Positions 53,390 through 62,025 of a stretch of DNA of 64,000 nt are shown one piece after another; positions within the stretch are counted from its first letter, which is position 1; every line of letters starts with the position of its first letter. The notes below the pieces were generated by a model. The model was not told where the DNA came from. It saw only the letters and a program-made list of their open reading frames with translations, and made no database searches. Source of the stretch: Nocardioides sp. zg-1308 (GTDB lineage Bacteria > Actinomycetota > Actinomycetes > Propionibacteriales > Nocardioidaceae); NCBI RefSeq assembly GCF_013155375.1, contig NZ_JABJQY010000002.1, forward strand, positions 62,001-126,000, written 5' to 3'. Made by a program: the position numbers and the translations under genes.

Positions 53390-53815
53390 TCAGCCCAGGG
53401 CGGCGTCGAGGGTGATCGTGGTGCCGGCCAGCGCCTGGCTGACCGGGCATCCGGCCTTGGCGGCCTCGGCGGCGGCGACGAACTCGTCACCGGTGATGTT
53501 CTCGACCACACCCCGCACGCTGAGCCGGATGCCGGTGATGCCCGTGCCGGGGGTGAGCTCGACGACGGCGCTCGTCCGGAGCGAGGTCGGCGGGGTGCCG
53601 GCCTCGGTCAGGCCGTGCGAGAGGGCCATCGAGAAACAGGAGGAGTGCGCGGCAGCGATGAGCTCCTCGGGACTGGTCCGGCCGTCGGCCTCCTCGGCCC
53701 GCGAGGGCCAGGACACCTCGAAGGTGCCGGTGCCCGAGGAGTCGAGGGACACCTTGCCGGCGCCCTCGAGGAGGGTGCCGTGCCAGTGCGTCGTTGCGGT
53801 GCGCGTGGTTGCCAT
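53390..53815 (-). CDS. OsmC/Ohr-family peroxiredoxin
   Basis: A 141-residue protein with the OsmC signatures: TSPEELIAAAHSSCFSMAL (first reactive Cys) and AAKAGCPVSQAL (second Cys). It reduces organic hydroperoxides. It is typical of stationary-phase and osmotic stress regulons. AAGGAG is 9 nt upstream of the ATG. The longer frame to 54268 is not supported. Confidence 0.92.
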   Translation of the reverse strand: MATTRTATTHWHGTLLEGAGKVSLDSSGTGTFEVSWPSRAEEADGRTSPEELIAAAHSSCFSMALSHGLTEAGTPPTSLRTSAVVELTPGTGITGIRLSVRGVVENITGDEFVAAAEAAKAGCPVSQALAGTTITLDAALG

Positions 53816-53924
53816 GCGATGGAGCTCCTTGTTCGTTGATGGGCCGTGGGCCCGGGTGATCGAGCACGTCCGGCTCTGACAAGGAGTCTGTGATGGCGCA
53901 CGCCGCGCCGCCAGCCGCAATCCC

Positions 53925-53934
53925 TGCCATGGCA
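53925..53934 (+). promoter_or_regulatory. Candidate shared operator, site d
   Basis: A perfect TGCCATGGCA palindrome within CGCAATCCCTGCCATGGCAC, 110 bp upstream of the OsmC gene and 165 bp upstream of the small membrane protein gene; orientation of the flanks fits the latter. Confidence 0.3.
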
Positions 53935-54098
53935 CCAACCGGGCGCGCTGGGCGAGCTGGCTCGACGCGGCTTTGCCGGGGAGACCCACGACACACGCGG
54001 GGAGGCGCATCCCGCCGGGGGGCCCGGGTACCCGACAGCGCACACGAACCCGTGTGAGCGGCTCACCCCGTGCCCATTGACAGCCGCAAGGAGACACC

Positions 54099-54389
54099 AT
54101 GTCCACCCATACCGATAACTCGCACACGAACACCCACCTCACCGACCGTCGTCGTGTCAGCACCGAGACCAAGTCGTCGTACAAGACCACCGAGCTCATC
54201 GCCTTCGTCGTCGTGGCGATCGGCGTCCTCGTCGCGTCGGCCGTCACCGACACCAGCGACTTCGGCACCCAGGAGGCGTGGTTCTACGTGACGCTGCTGA
54301 CCATCGGCTACATGGTCAGCCGCGGGCTCGCCAAGTCGGGCAGCCGCGACTTCTACGACGACGACACCCGCGGCGACAGCCAGCAGTGA
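54099..54389 (+). CDS. Small two-helix membrane protein, copy 1
   Basis: A 96-residue protein with two membrane helices (about 34-51 and 63-80), a basic N-terminal motif TETKSSYKTTEL and a conserved tail SRGLAKSGSRDFYDDD. It is a paralogue of the gene at 63.1 kb. AAGGAG is 5 nt upstream of the ATG. No family name is known to me. Its position next to OsmC and a SigB-type sigma factor suggests a stress role. Confidence 0.82.
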   Translation: MSTHTDNSHTNTHLTDRRRVSTETKSSYKTTELIAFVVVAIGVLVASAVTDTSDFGTQEAWFYVTLLTIGYMVSRGLAKSGSRDFYDDDTRGDSQQ

Positions 54390-54426
54390 GCCCTCGGGCG
54401 CGCCGCACCGTCGGCTGAGACACGAG

Positions 54427-54460
54427 ATCGCCCCGACCCCCTCGAGGGGGTCGGGGCGAT
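54427..54460. terminator. Perfect 34-bp palindromic terminator
   Basis: ATCGCCCCGACCCCCTC is followed directly by its reverse complement, giving a 17-bp perfect stem. It separates the convergent small membrane protein and sigma factor genes. Confidence 0.8.
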
Positions 54461-54502
54461 TGCCGTGTCGGCCGGGCTCTCCGCGAACGGAGGACGACGC
54501 GG

Positions 54503-55327
54503 TCAGGCTGCGTCGGACGTCCCGTCGAGGCCGGCCCGGAGCTGCGCCAGGATCCGCGCGAGGATGCGCGAGACCTGCGCCTGGGTGACCCCGATGGACT
54601 CGGCGATCTCCCCTTGCGTGCGCTCCTCGTAGAACCGCAGGCGGACGATGTCGCGGTCGCGGTCGGACAGCCGGTGGACGAGAGGATCGATCAGCATCTT
54701 CGCCTCGACCGAGCGCATGGCCGGGTCTTCCCCGCCTTGCAGGTCGCCCAGGGTGGACGTACCGGCGCCGACGACGTTGTCCAGCGAGGTGGGCGAGAAG
54801 TAGCCGTCGGCCGTGAGCGCCTCGACGACGGCGTCGAGCTCCTCGCCGAGGTGCTCCGCGACCTCGCTGGGTCGCGGTGACCGGTCGAGCGTCTGCTCGA
54901 GCTCGCTGTGCGCCCTCGCGATACGCGGCTGCAGGTCCTGTATCCGTCGCGGCGGCCTGATGACCCACCCCGAGTCACGGAAGTGACGACGGACCTCGCC
55001 GCGGACGGTCGGGACGGCGAAGGACATGAAGTCGTGACCGGCGTTGGCGTCGAAACGCTGCGCGGCCTTGGTCAGCCCCAGCAGGGCCACTTGCTCGAGG
55101 TCGTCCTGGTCGATCCCGCGGTTCTTGTAGCGGGACGCGATGGTGACGGCCATGGCGACGTTGCACTCGATGAGCTGCTGGGTCAGGCCGTGCTCGTCGC
55201 CGGAGTGCGGCTGGGCGACTCGCAGGTGGGACACGATCGAGTCCGTGCGCCGCTGGCGCTCGACCCTCCCCGTGGGGGAGGTGGCGGGATCTGCGCGGTG
55301 ACCGCGCGTGATTGTTGCGGAAACCAT
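54503..55327 (-). CDS. SigB/SigF-type alternative RNA polymerase sigma factor
   Basis: A 274-residue sigma-70 family protein without region 1. Region 2 has DLEQVALLGLTKAAQRFD and FMSFAVPTVRGEVRRHFRD; region 3 has RSPRPSEVAEHLG; region 4 has TQGEIAESIGVTQAQVSRIL. These sigma factors are usually controlled by an RsbW-type anti-sigma kinase, but none is encoded next to it. GGAAAC is 6 nt upstream of the ATG. A 24-bp palindrome lies 66 bp upstream. Confidence 0.92.
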   Translation of the reverse strand: MVSATITRGHRADPATSPTGRVERQRRTDSIVSHLRVAQPHSGDEHGLTQQLIECNVAMAVTIASRYKNRGIDQDDLEQVALLGLTKAAQRFDANAGHDFMSFAVPTVRGEVRRHFRDSGWVIRPPRRIQDLQPRIARAHSELEQTLDRSPRPSEVAEHLGEELDAVVEALTADGYFSPTSLDNVVGAGTSTLGDLQGGEDPAMRSVEAKMLIDPLVHRLSDRDRDIVRLRFYEERTQGEIAESIGVTQAQVSRILARILAQLRAGLDGTSDAA

Positions 55328-55392
55328 GGTGATGTTTCCTTCCGTACAGAAGGACGCTCACCGTTGTCTCCAGCAGGCGTAACCCTCGACAG

Positions 55393-55416
55393 TGCCACAG
55401 GTCTAGACCTGTGGCA
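55393..55416. promoter_or_regulatory. Perfect 24-bp palindrome upstream of the sigma factor gene
   Basis: TGCCACAGGTC-TA-GACCTGTGGCA, an 11-bp perfect inverted repeat, 66 bp upstream of the sigma factor start. It probably is an operator. The rest of 55328-55786 shows no convincing gene. Confidence 0.5.
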
Positions 55417-55786
55417 AGCCACCGACGCCCCGACCCCGGGCGTACGACGGCCGGCCCAGCCCTGACAACGAGCAGCACAGCGCGACGCGTCCCCGGGCGC
55501 GCGACCGCCGGGCGGCCCCGGTGCCCGCTCCTTGAGCACCGGGGCCTCAGCCGCCGATGCAGCCCGGGCTACGTCGTGGCTTGCGTCTCGATACCCAGCG
55601 GGTGGGGGTCCGATGCGACGTGTGCCCGAGTACGTCGCGATGGAGAGCCGACCGGCGGGGCGGGCGAGGTGCACACGGGAGCCGCGGGACCGGACGAATC
55701 CTACGCACGGGGTGTTGGGAAACCTGAGCAGTCATGTCTAGAGTTTGGGCAAGCCCACTCGGCAACCCAGCACCGCAGGAGCGAGT

Positions 55787-56053
55787 ATGAACGACGCCCG
55801 ATCATCGAGGCGCGAGGTCCACACCGTCAGCGACACCTTGGCCGATGCCGAGCACGAGATCGAGCACCTCCACCGCGGCATGCACAGCCGTACCCTGATC
55901 GGTCAGGCCCAGGGGATCCTCATGGAGCGCCTCGGCGTGGACGCCGAGCAGGCCATCGACTACCTGCGGCGGGTGTCGTCCCACTCCAACCGCAAGCTGC
56001 TGGACATCGCGAAGGACATCGCCGAGACGCGCAAGCTCCCCACCCTGGACTGA
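55787..56053 (+). CDS. Short ANTAR-domain protein
   Basis: An 88-residue protein that is nearly all ANTAR domain: RTLIGQAQGILMERLGVDAEQAIDYLRRVSSHSNRKLLDIAKDI (about residues 36-78, in summary). ANTAR domains bind paired RNA hairpins and act in antitermination. There is no GAF or receiver domain, so it may be a partner of the larger ANTAR proteins at 62-64 kb. AGGAG lies 5 nt upstream of the ATG. Confidence 0.9.
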   Translation: MNDARSSRREVHTVSDTLADAEHEIEHLHRGMHSRTLIGQAQGILMERLGVDAEQAIDYLRRVSSHSNRKLLDIAKDIAETRKLPTLD

Positions 56054-56211
56054 GGCGACCGACGCCACCGACGACCGCTGCGGGGCGCCGGCCCGACGTC
56101 CCGCTCGCCCGCGGTGCCACACTGTCCGCACCATGCCGCCCGTCACCCGCCGTCGAGCCCGAGCGGGATGGCGCACGCCGAGAGCTCGCACGACGCGCGA
56201 GGTGGGACCCG

Positions 56212-56679
56212 ATGGGCGCTGAGTCCTCGACCGGCTCGCCGGCCACGTGGCGGTCGATCCTCGTGCAGCTGGTCGTCTTCGCCTGTGTCGGCGGGGCGTT
56301 CAACGTGCTCTACGGACTGCTCTACCTCGTCCTTCGCGAGCAGCTCAGCGCGCAGCCGGCGAACGCTCTCGCGCTCGTCCTGTCCACGATCGCCGGGACG
56401 TTCGGGCACCGCTACATCACGTTCGGCGTTCGTGGCACCGAACGGACCGTGCAGCACCAGGTGCTCGGGCTCGCACTGCTCGGCTTCAGCCTGGCCGTGA
56501 CCGCCGGCTCCCTGTGGGTGCTGGAGACCACCGTCGCCCGGCCGTCGCGGGCCCAGGAGCTGGCGGTGCTGATCGCAGCCAACCTGGGCACGGGCCTCGT
56601 GCGGTTCTTCGTGTTCCGGGTGGCGATGGTGACCCGGCGGCGTCCAACGGACGCGGTCAGCGCCGCTGCGGCACCGTGA
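56212..56679 (+). CDS. GtrA-family membrane protein
   Basis: A 155-residue protein with four membrane helices and the GtrA-type NVLYGLLYLVLREQL and GTFGHRYITFGVRG. GtrA proteins help move lipid-linked sugars across the membrane. Its last 23 bp overlap the convergent CHAP gene. No glycosyltransferase is adjacent. Confidence 0.88.
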   Translation: MGAESSTGSPATWRSILVQLVVFACVGGAFNVLYGLLYLVLREQLSAQPANALALVLSTIAGTFGHRYITFGVRGTERTVQHQVLGLALLGFSLAVTAGSLWVLETTVARPSRAQELAVLIAANLGTGLVRFFVFRVAMVTRRRPTDAVSAAAAP

Positions 56680-58342
56680 CGCTGGACCGCGCGACCACCG
56701 GCTGCACGACGTCGGTGCCCGCGTAGCGCACGACGACGGGCTTCGTTCCCGCACGGACGTCGCGCACGACGACCCGCGCCCGGCCACCGACGACCTGGGC
56801 CTCGACCGTGCGCTTGCCCACGCTGACGCTGATGGCCCCGTCAGGCTTGGGCGCACCAGGCGCCTTGACGCGGATGTCGAGGGCGACGCGCTTCTTGGTG
56901 GCGTCGGAGCGCACCTCGACCTCCGGCACCGTCGTGACGGGCGCGACGGCGACGGACTCAGTGGTGGCGCGGAAGTGCCGGCGGGACAGGGTGATCCGGA
57001 CCGACAGCGCGCGGCCGAGGTCGGCGCGGCGCACGGTGTAGGTGGGCTTCGTGGTCCCGGCGATCGGTTGGCCGTCCCGGAACCAGCGGTACGTCGCCGT
57101 GGCGTCCGTGGGCTTCAGCCCCCCGACCTGGGCGACGAGCTTGCGCCCCACCTCGGGCGCGCCCTTCACCCGGGACGGGCTCGTGATCACGACGGGCTTG
57201 GCGAGGACGGGCGTGGTCTCGGCCGCTCGGGAGCTCGACTTCCGGTAGCCGCTCGCGCTCGCCTGGACGCGTGCGCTGATCCGCCGGTCGACGTGGTCCC
57301 GGGTGAGGACGATGGATGGACCGGTGGCTCCGTCGACGGCGACCCCGTCGGCGTACCACTGGGTCGTGACCTTGGCGGGTTGCGGCGCCCACGACGAGGG
57401 AGTGAGCGTCAGGGTCTGACCGACCTCGGCGACCCCTTGGATCGTCGCCTCTGCGGTGCGCTGGAACACGCCGGGGGCGACGGGAGCGGTTGCGAGGCTG
57501 GCCTGGCCGGCGGTGTAGCCGTCGAGCTGGGCCGTCACCTCGGCCGTCAGGGCCTTGCCCTTCACGTCGGGCGTCGGGACGTAGCCGGGTGCCGTGGCGC
57601 CGGGGATGGCGGCACCGTCGGCGAGCCAGCGGACGTTGATGCTGGTGGGCGTGGGCGACCACGAGCCGGGCACCACCTCGAGCGGTGCACCCACTGCCGG
57701 TGTCCCGACGATCGCCGGAGCGGTCGTCGGCGCGACGACGCGGTCGTTGAAGTGGATGAACCCCGAGGGCCAGCCCCCACCGGTCCTGGTCACGCGCCGC
57801 CAGTGGAAGTCGCCGCCCCAGTAGTCCTCCGAGACGATGATCTCGGAGTCGGAGATGACCTGCTCGACGTACGCGACGTGGCCGTTGCCGCCCGCCGGAG
57901 CCACGTTCGACTTGTACCAGGCGACGGACCCGACCGTCGGCGTCTGGTCGGTGATGCTGGCCATCGCCGTGCCCCAGTTCGAGGCGTTGCCGCTGCCCTC
58001 CCAGGGCCGGACGTCCGGCATGCCGGACTGGATCAGCCGGTAGGCCACGTAGTTGGTGCAGTTGTGCCCGACGTACATGCGCCAGTAGGCCTTCGACCCG
58101 GCCTGCCGGTAGCCGGCGTGGCCCAAGCCGGCGGCCTCGCAGCCGGCGTACCCGGAGCACAGGTAGGTCGACGTGGTGAGGCTGATCCGGTCAGCGGTGG
58201 TGGGCGTGACGAGCAGGAGGAGCGCCAGGACACCGGTGACCAGCTTGGTCGCACGACCGGCACGTCGAACGGCCCGCTGGATCGCCGGCAGGGCGGCACG
58301 GAGGGGCTGTGACGGCTGTGACTCGTGAGGCTGTTGGGGCAC
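56657..58342 (-). CDS. Secreted CHAP-domain protein with Ig-like repeats
   Basis: A 561-residue protein with a signal anchor (about 30-50). The CHAP domain (about 60-200) shows HNCTNYVAYRL (catalytic Cys) and GGNGHVAYVEQV (catalytic His), so it should cleave peptidoglycan as an amidase or endopeptidase. Three repeats of the type VGxxLxxxPGSWxP...WxxDGxxIxGAT follow, ending in an Ig-like domain. These repeats probably bind the wall. Confidence 0.9.
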   Translation of the reverse strand: MPQQPHESQPSQPLRAALPAIQRAVRRAGRATKLVTGVLALLLLVTPTTADRISLTTSTYLCSGYAGCEAAGLGHAGYRQAGSKAYWRMYVGHNCTNYVAYRLIQSGMPDVRPWEGSGNASNWGTAMASITDQTPTVGSVAWYKSNVAPAGGNGHVAYVEQVISDSEIIVSEDYWGGDFHWRRVTRTGGGWPSGFIHFNDRVVAPTTAPAIVGTPAVGAPLEVVPGSWSPTPTSINVRWLADGAAIPGATAPGYVPTPDVKGKALTAEVTAQLDGYTAGQASLATAPVAPGVFQRTAEATIQGVAEVGQTLTLTPSSWAPQPAKVTTQWYADGVAVDGATGPSIVLTRDHVDRRISARVQASASGYRKSSSRAAETTPVLAKPVVITSPSRVKGAPEVGRKLVAQVGGLKPTDATATYRWFRDGQPIAGTTKPTYTVRRADLGRALSVRITLSRRHFRATTESVAVAPVTTVPEVEVRSDATKKRVALDIRVKAPGAPKPDGAISVSVGKRTVEAQVVGGRARVVVRDVRAGTKPVVVRYAGTDVVQPVVARSSVTVPQRR

Positions 58343-58467
58343 GATGAGTGATCGTATGGGCGATCAGTCAAGCCCGCCACGCCGATGAGTGAAGATCAAT
58401 CGTGTAATTCATCGGCGCCGTCGCCGGCCCACGGAAGGGACCGCGGGCCGGCCACGAGCCGACGTAC

Positions 58468-58938
58468 TCAGTGGGTCAGCGGCGAGGCCTTGCGGAGCGC
58501 CCGCTTCGAGCTCTTCACACCCGACTTGGCAGCCGAGGCGATCCCCTGGGTGAGCAGCGTCAGTCCGGCACCGACCAGCCACACGTCCTTGGCGACCGCG
58601 GTGCCCTCCTGGCTCGGGCGGATGCCGTCGTCGAGCGTCATGGAGGGCGTCTTGAGGTACATGCCGACCAGGCTGGCGCCGAACCCGGTCAGCGCGGCCC
58701 CCGCGACGGTGGCCGGGACCATGGGTGCCAGGAGTGCGGCGCCCACGCCGATCTCGCTGACGGCGAGCAGGCGCGCGAACTTGGTCGCCTCCATGTCCTT
58801 GAACAGGGCGGGGTAGGTGGAGGCGGCGGCGCCGTGGAGGAACTGCGCCGTGCCCTCGTCGGCACTCAGCTTGCTGATGCCCGAGTTGAGGATGAACGCG
58901 CCGGTGGCGAGGCGGAGCGGGACCTGGGTGAGGGACAT
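58468..58938 (-). CDS. DoxX-family membrane protein
   Basis: A 156-residue protein with four membrane helices; RLATGAFILNSGISKLSAD and LLAVSEIGVGAALLAPMVP match the DoxX type. The family is linked with oxidoreductase partners. AAGGAG lies 5 nt upstream of the ATG. Confidence 0.85.
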   Translation of the reverse strand: MSLTQVPLRLATGAFILNSGISKLSADEGTAQFLHGAAASTYPALFKDMEATKFARLLAVSEIGVGAALLAPMVPATVAGAALTGFGASLVGMYLKTPSMTLDDGIRPSQEGTAVAKDVWLVGAGLTLLTQGIASAAKSGVKSSKRALRKASPLTH

Positions 58939-59126
58939 GATCTCTCCTTGGTGGGGTCGCGGGCGGTGTGGTCCCCCAGTGTCGCCCAGCCGTTGCACCG
59001 GTGGTCGACCGGACCGCTGTGCGGCCCTCCAACTCCCCCGCACGCACTCCTCGACCGCGATCGACGGTGGTCTGCCGATGTCCCGATGTGCGTCGGGGGC
59101 GACCCGCAGGCGGCACACTGCCTCCC

Positions 59127-59531
59127 ATGAGCAGGACGACACTCGCCTTGCGGGTCTCGCTCGTCGGAGGCTGCGCCATGACGTTGCTGTCGTGCAGTCG
59201 GCGGGCGTCGCACTCGTCAGAGCCTTGCTGGCATGAGCCGTCGGCACCCGGGGTGGTGACCTCCGAGGACGCCGGGACATGCCGCCGACACGTCGCTGAA
59301 CGGTGTCAGCCAGCGGCGTCAGGCGGTGAGCTCAGTTGCAGCACCGATCCGCTGTCCGCGCTTCCACTTCCCTGTGCTCGATCACCCCAGGAGCGCTGCG
59401 AGGTCCGCGACAGTGCGTCCCGCGAGGGTCGGCCAGGTGGTGAAGGCGCCGGTTGCAGGCAGCACCGCATCGTTCGGTACCGCGATCGTCGCGGCGCCCG
59501 ACGCCAGTGCCGACGCGAGCCCGTTGGGTGA
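59127..59531 (+). CDS. Possible small lipoprotein (uncertain, perhaps decayed)
   Basis: The frame begins MSRTTLALRVSLVGGCAMTL and a lipobox LLSC at about residues 20-23, a good lipoprotein signal. The ATG is 7 nt after CACACT, a leaderless start like others here. The remainder is Cys-rich, unlike any family I know, has less biased third bases after about 59275 and overlaps the end of the HAD gene by 150 bp. It may be truncated by a frameshift. The rest of 58939-59381 shows nothing. Confidence 0.25.
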   Translation: MSRTTLALRVSLVGGCAMTLLSCSRRASHSSEPCWHEPSAPGVVTSEDAGTCRRHVAERCQPAASGGELSCSTDPLSALPLPCARSPQERCEVRDSASREGRPGGEGAGCRQHRIVRYRDRRGARRQCRREPVG

Positions 59532-60032
59532 GTCCTCGACTGCCACGCACTGCTCGATGCGTACGCCGAGCAGCTCGGCCGCTCGGAGGTACGGCTCGGG
59601 CGACGGCTTGGTCTGGGCGACGTCCTCGGACCCGACGACCACACTGATCGCGCCGTCCGGCGCGGCATCCGCGACCAGTGTCGCCATCTCGTGGGAGGAG
59701 GTGGTGGCGATGGCACACGGGATCCCCTGGCGCCGCAACGCCGCGAGCAGCTCACGCACGCCCGGGCGCCACGGCACGGTCTCGCGCAGCGAGTCGATGA
59801 CCGCGCGTTCGAGCGTCGCGACCAGCTCAGCCGACTCCAGCTCGACGCCCGCGGACTGCATCGCCACCGCGGTGTCGTGCATGTCCGCACCCACCAGCGC
59901 CAGCCCCTGCTCGGTCGACCACGTTCCGCCGTGCTGCTCCGCCAGGACGAACTGCTGCGCGATCCAGATCGGCTCGCTGTCGATGAGCGTGCCGTCCATG
60001 TCCCACAGAACGGCCGCGAGGGTGCTGGTCAC
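59382..60032 (-). CDS. HAD-family phosphatase (beta-phosphoglucomutase-like)
   Basis: A 216-residue protein with HAD motif I (WDMDGTLIDSEP), motif II (ATTSS), the lysine (QTKPSPEPYL) and motif IV (VEDSPNG). The cap domain is of the helical beta-phosphoglucomutase type. Substrate unknown; sugar phosphates are typical. GTG 60032 is 6 nt after CATACT, leaderless. Confidence 0.9.
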   Translation of the reverse strand: MTSTLAAVLWDMDGTLIDSEPIWIAQQFVLAEQHGGTWSTEQGLALVGADMHDTAVAMQSAGVELESAELVATLERAVIDSLRETVPWRPGVRELLAALRRQGIPCAIATTSSHEMATLVADAAPDGAISVVVGSEDVAQTKPSPEPYLRAAELLGVRIEQCVAVEDSPNGLASALASGAATIAVPNDAVLPATGAFTTWPTLAGRTVADLAALLG

Positions 60033-60270
60033 GGGCGCAGTATGCCCGCTGCCGACGACCGACCCGGGCGTTGCCGTCTGCTCCGCGCATGAAGCTCGTT
60101 CTCTGACGACGCGAGCAGAGGAAGGCAACGGGGTCCACCCGCGATCGACCCAGGCGGATGCCCGACTTCCGACGGATCCGGATGCCCCAGCAGACAGCGA
60201 TTGACGCGTCGCACCTCAGGGTGTGTATTGGATGGGGCCGGATCGGCGGCCCGATGCCAGGGAGCAGACG

Positions 60271-61623
60271 ATGACTGCAGCGACGTACCTCGACGGCAAC
60301 TTCGCGCCGGTGGCCACCGAGGTGACTGCGGCGGATCTCGAGGTCACGGGCGCCGTCCCGCCGGGCCTGGCGGGCAGGTACATCCGCACCGGACCCAACC
60401 CGTTCGCAGCCGAGGCCGACACGTACCACTGGTTCGCGGGCGACGGGATGGTGCACGGCGTGGACCTGCACGGCGGGCGGCCCCGCTGGTACCGCAACCG
60501 CTGGGTGCGCAGCCCCGAGGCCAGCGCGCACCTCGGTGGGTCCCCCGTGCCCCGCGCGGACGGCGGGTGGTACCCCGGCTCGGGCAACACCAACGTCTTC
60601 GCCCACGCCGGCCGGATCCTGGCCGTGACCGAGGGGTCGCTGCCCTACGAGCTGACGGGCGACCTCGACACGGTCGCCACGCGCAACTTCGGCGGCCCCC
60701 TTCCCGGTGGCATCAACGCCCACCCCAAGTTCGACCCGAGCACCGGCGAGATGCACGTGATGAGCTACGGCTTCGACAGCCCCGCGTTGCGCTACCACGT
60801 GGTCGACCCCTCCGGGGAGCTCGTCAGCACGGTCGACATCGACCTCCCCGCCCCGGTCATGCTCCACGACATGGGCCTGACAGCGTCCCGGGTCGTGCTC
60901 TTCGACCTGCCTGTCGTCTTCGACCTGGAGCTCGCCCTGCAGGGGGTCTCCCTGCCCTTCCGATGGCGACCCGACAACGGCGCCCGGGTCGGCGTCCTGC
61001 CCCGCGCCGGCACCGCGTCCGACGTCGTGTGGATCGACGTCGAGCCGTGCTTCGTCTACCACCCCCTCAACGCCTTCGACGCCGGCGACCAGGTGATCAT
61101 CGACCTGGTGGTGCACGACCACGCCTTCGCCGAGGACGGAGAGCCCCTGTCCGACCGCCCGCGCCTGGAGCGCTGGACGATCGACCCGCAGGCACGCAAG
61201 GTCCTCACCGAGACGATCGACGACCGCGGCACGGAGTTCCCCCGCGGGGACGAACGTCTCACCGGCCTCCGCCACCGCTACGGCTACACGATCGGTGCGT
61301 CCTCGGTGCGCGACCTCGGCGCCCTCGGCGACGACCCCCGGACAGCTGTCCGCAAGCACGACCTCGTCGGCGGCACCAACGTCGAGATGGATCTGGGCCC
61401 CGGCCGCATCGCCAGCGAGATGGTGTTCGTCCCGGCCGACAGCGCGGCTGGCGAGGACGACGGGTGGCTCATGGGCTACGTGTACGACGCCGCGCGCGGC
61501 GCCAGCGACCTGGTGATCATCGACGCCCACGACTTCGGGCATCCGGTGGCGGCGGTCCACCTGCCGGTGCGGGTGCCGCAGGGGTTCCACGGGAACTGGA
61601 TCCCCGACTCCGCCCTCGCCTGA
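60271..61623 (+). CDS. Carotenoid cleavage oxygenase family protein
   Basis: A 450-residue seven-bladed propeller enzyme. The four iron-binding His are visible in NAHPKFD, MLHDMGLT, VYHPLNAFD and GFHGNW. The family cleaves double bonds of carotenoids, apocarotenoids or stilbenes. GGGAGC is 5 nt upstream of the ATG. No carotenoid synthesis gene is in the window. Confidence 0.92.
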   Translation: MTAATYLDGNFAPVATEVTAADLEVTGAVPPGLAGRYIRTGPNPFAAEADTYHWFAGDGMVHGVDLHGGRPRWYRNRWVRSPEASAHLGGSPVPRADGGWYPGSGNTNVFAHAGRILAVTEGSLPYELTGDLDTVATRNFGGPLPGGINAHPKFDPSTGEMHVMSYGFDSPALRYHVVDPSGELVSTVDIDLPAPVMLHDMGLTASRVVLFDLPVVFDLELALQGVSLPFRWRPDNGARVGVLPRAGTASDVVWIDVEPCFVYHPLNAFDAGDQVIIDLVVHDHAFAEDGEPLSDRPRLERWTIDPQARKVLTETIDDRGTEFPRGDERLTGLRHRYGYTIGASSVRDLGALGDDPRTAVRKHDLVGGTNVEMDLGPGRIASEMVFVPADSAAGEDDGWLMGYVYDAARGASDLVIIDAHDFGHPVAAVHLPVRVPQGFHGNWIPDSALA

Positions 61624-61639
61624 CCGACGAGGGTCCGGG

Positions 61640-61900
61640 GACGCCGTGGGCGTCGACCACCCGGTGGCGAACGGCTTGGGCAGGTAGTCGTCGGCGCCGG
61701 ACCGTCACGGCGTCATATTCACCATCCCCGCGGACGACGCTCCAGCCGGCGCCTACCACGGCCTCCTGCGCGCCTGGGCGGTCGACGACGACTGGTTCCC
61801 GGCCGAGTGGGTGCGGCTGGCGGAACTCACGGACTACGACGGTCGGTCAACGTCGTGGTGTTGCGACCGCGTGACTCCTGACTCGTTCGAGCATTGGACT
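61640..61900. pseudogene. Gene fragments in the 400-bp gap after the carotenoid oxygenase gene
   Basis: Minus strand 61706-61660 reads RSGADDYLPKPF, the conserved lysine region of response-regulator receivers, with a stop codon just before it. On the plus strand, 61708-61850 reads GVIFTIPADDAPAGAYHGLL and continues WAVDDDWFPAEWVRLAELTDYDG with no start codon. Both look like remnants of lost genes. Nothing else is seen in 61624-62025. Confidence 0.35.
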
Positions 61901-62025
61901 CGCGGGTCCCGGGTACGCACGGGCAGGCCATGAAGTAGTCCGGACTGCCTCACGGCTTAGGCCCCGGTGCTGTAGAAGCCGGGCACCGGGGCCGCCACCT
62001 CATCGAACGAGCATGGGGCGGCTTC

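Noticed and set aside
61935..61950. AGTAGTCCGGACTG as another tag repeat
   Set aside because: Only the self-complementary AGTCCGGACT is present; the bases after TAGTCC match neither tag type and there is no hairpin partner.
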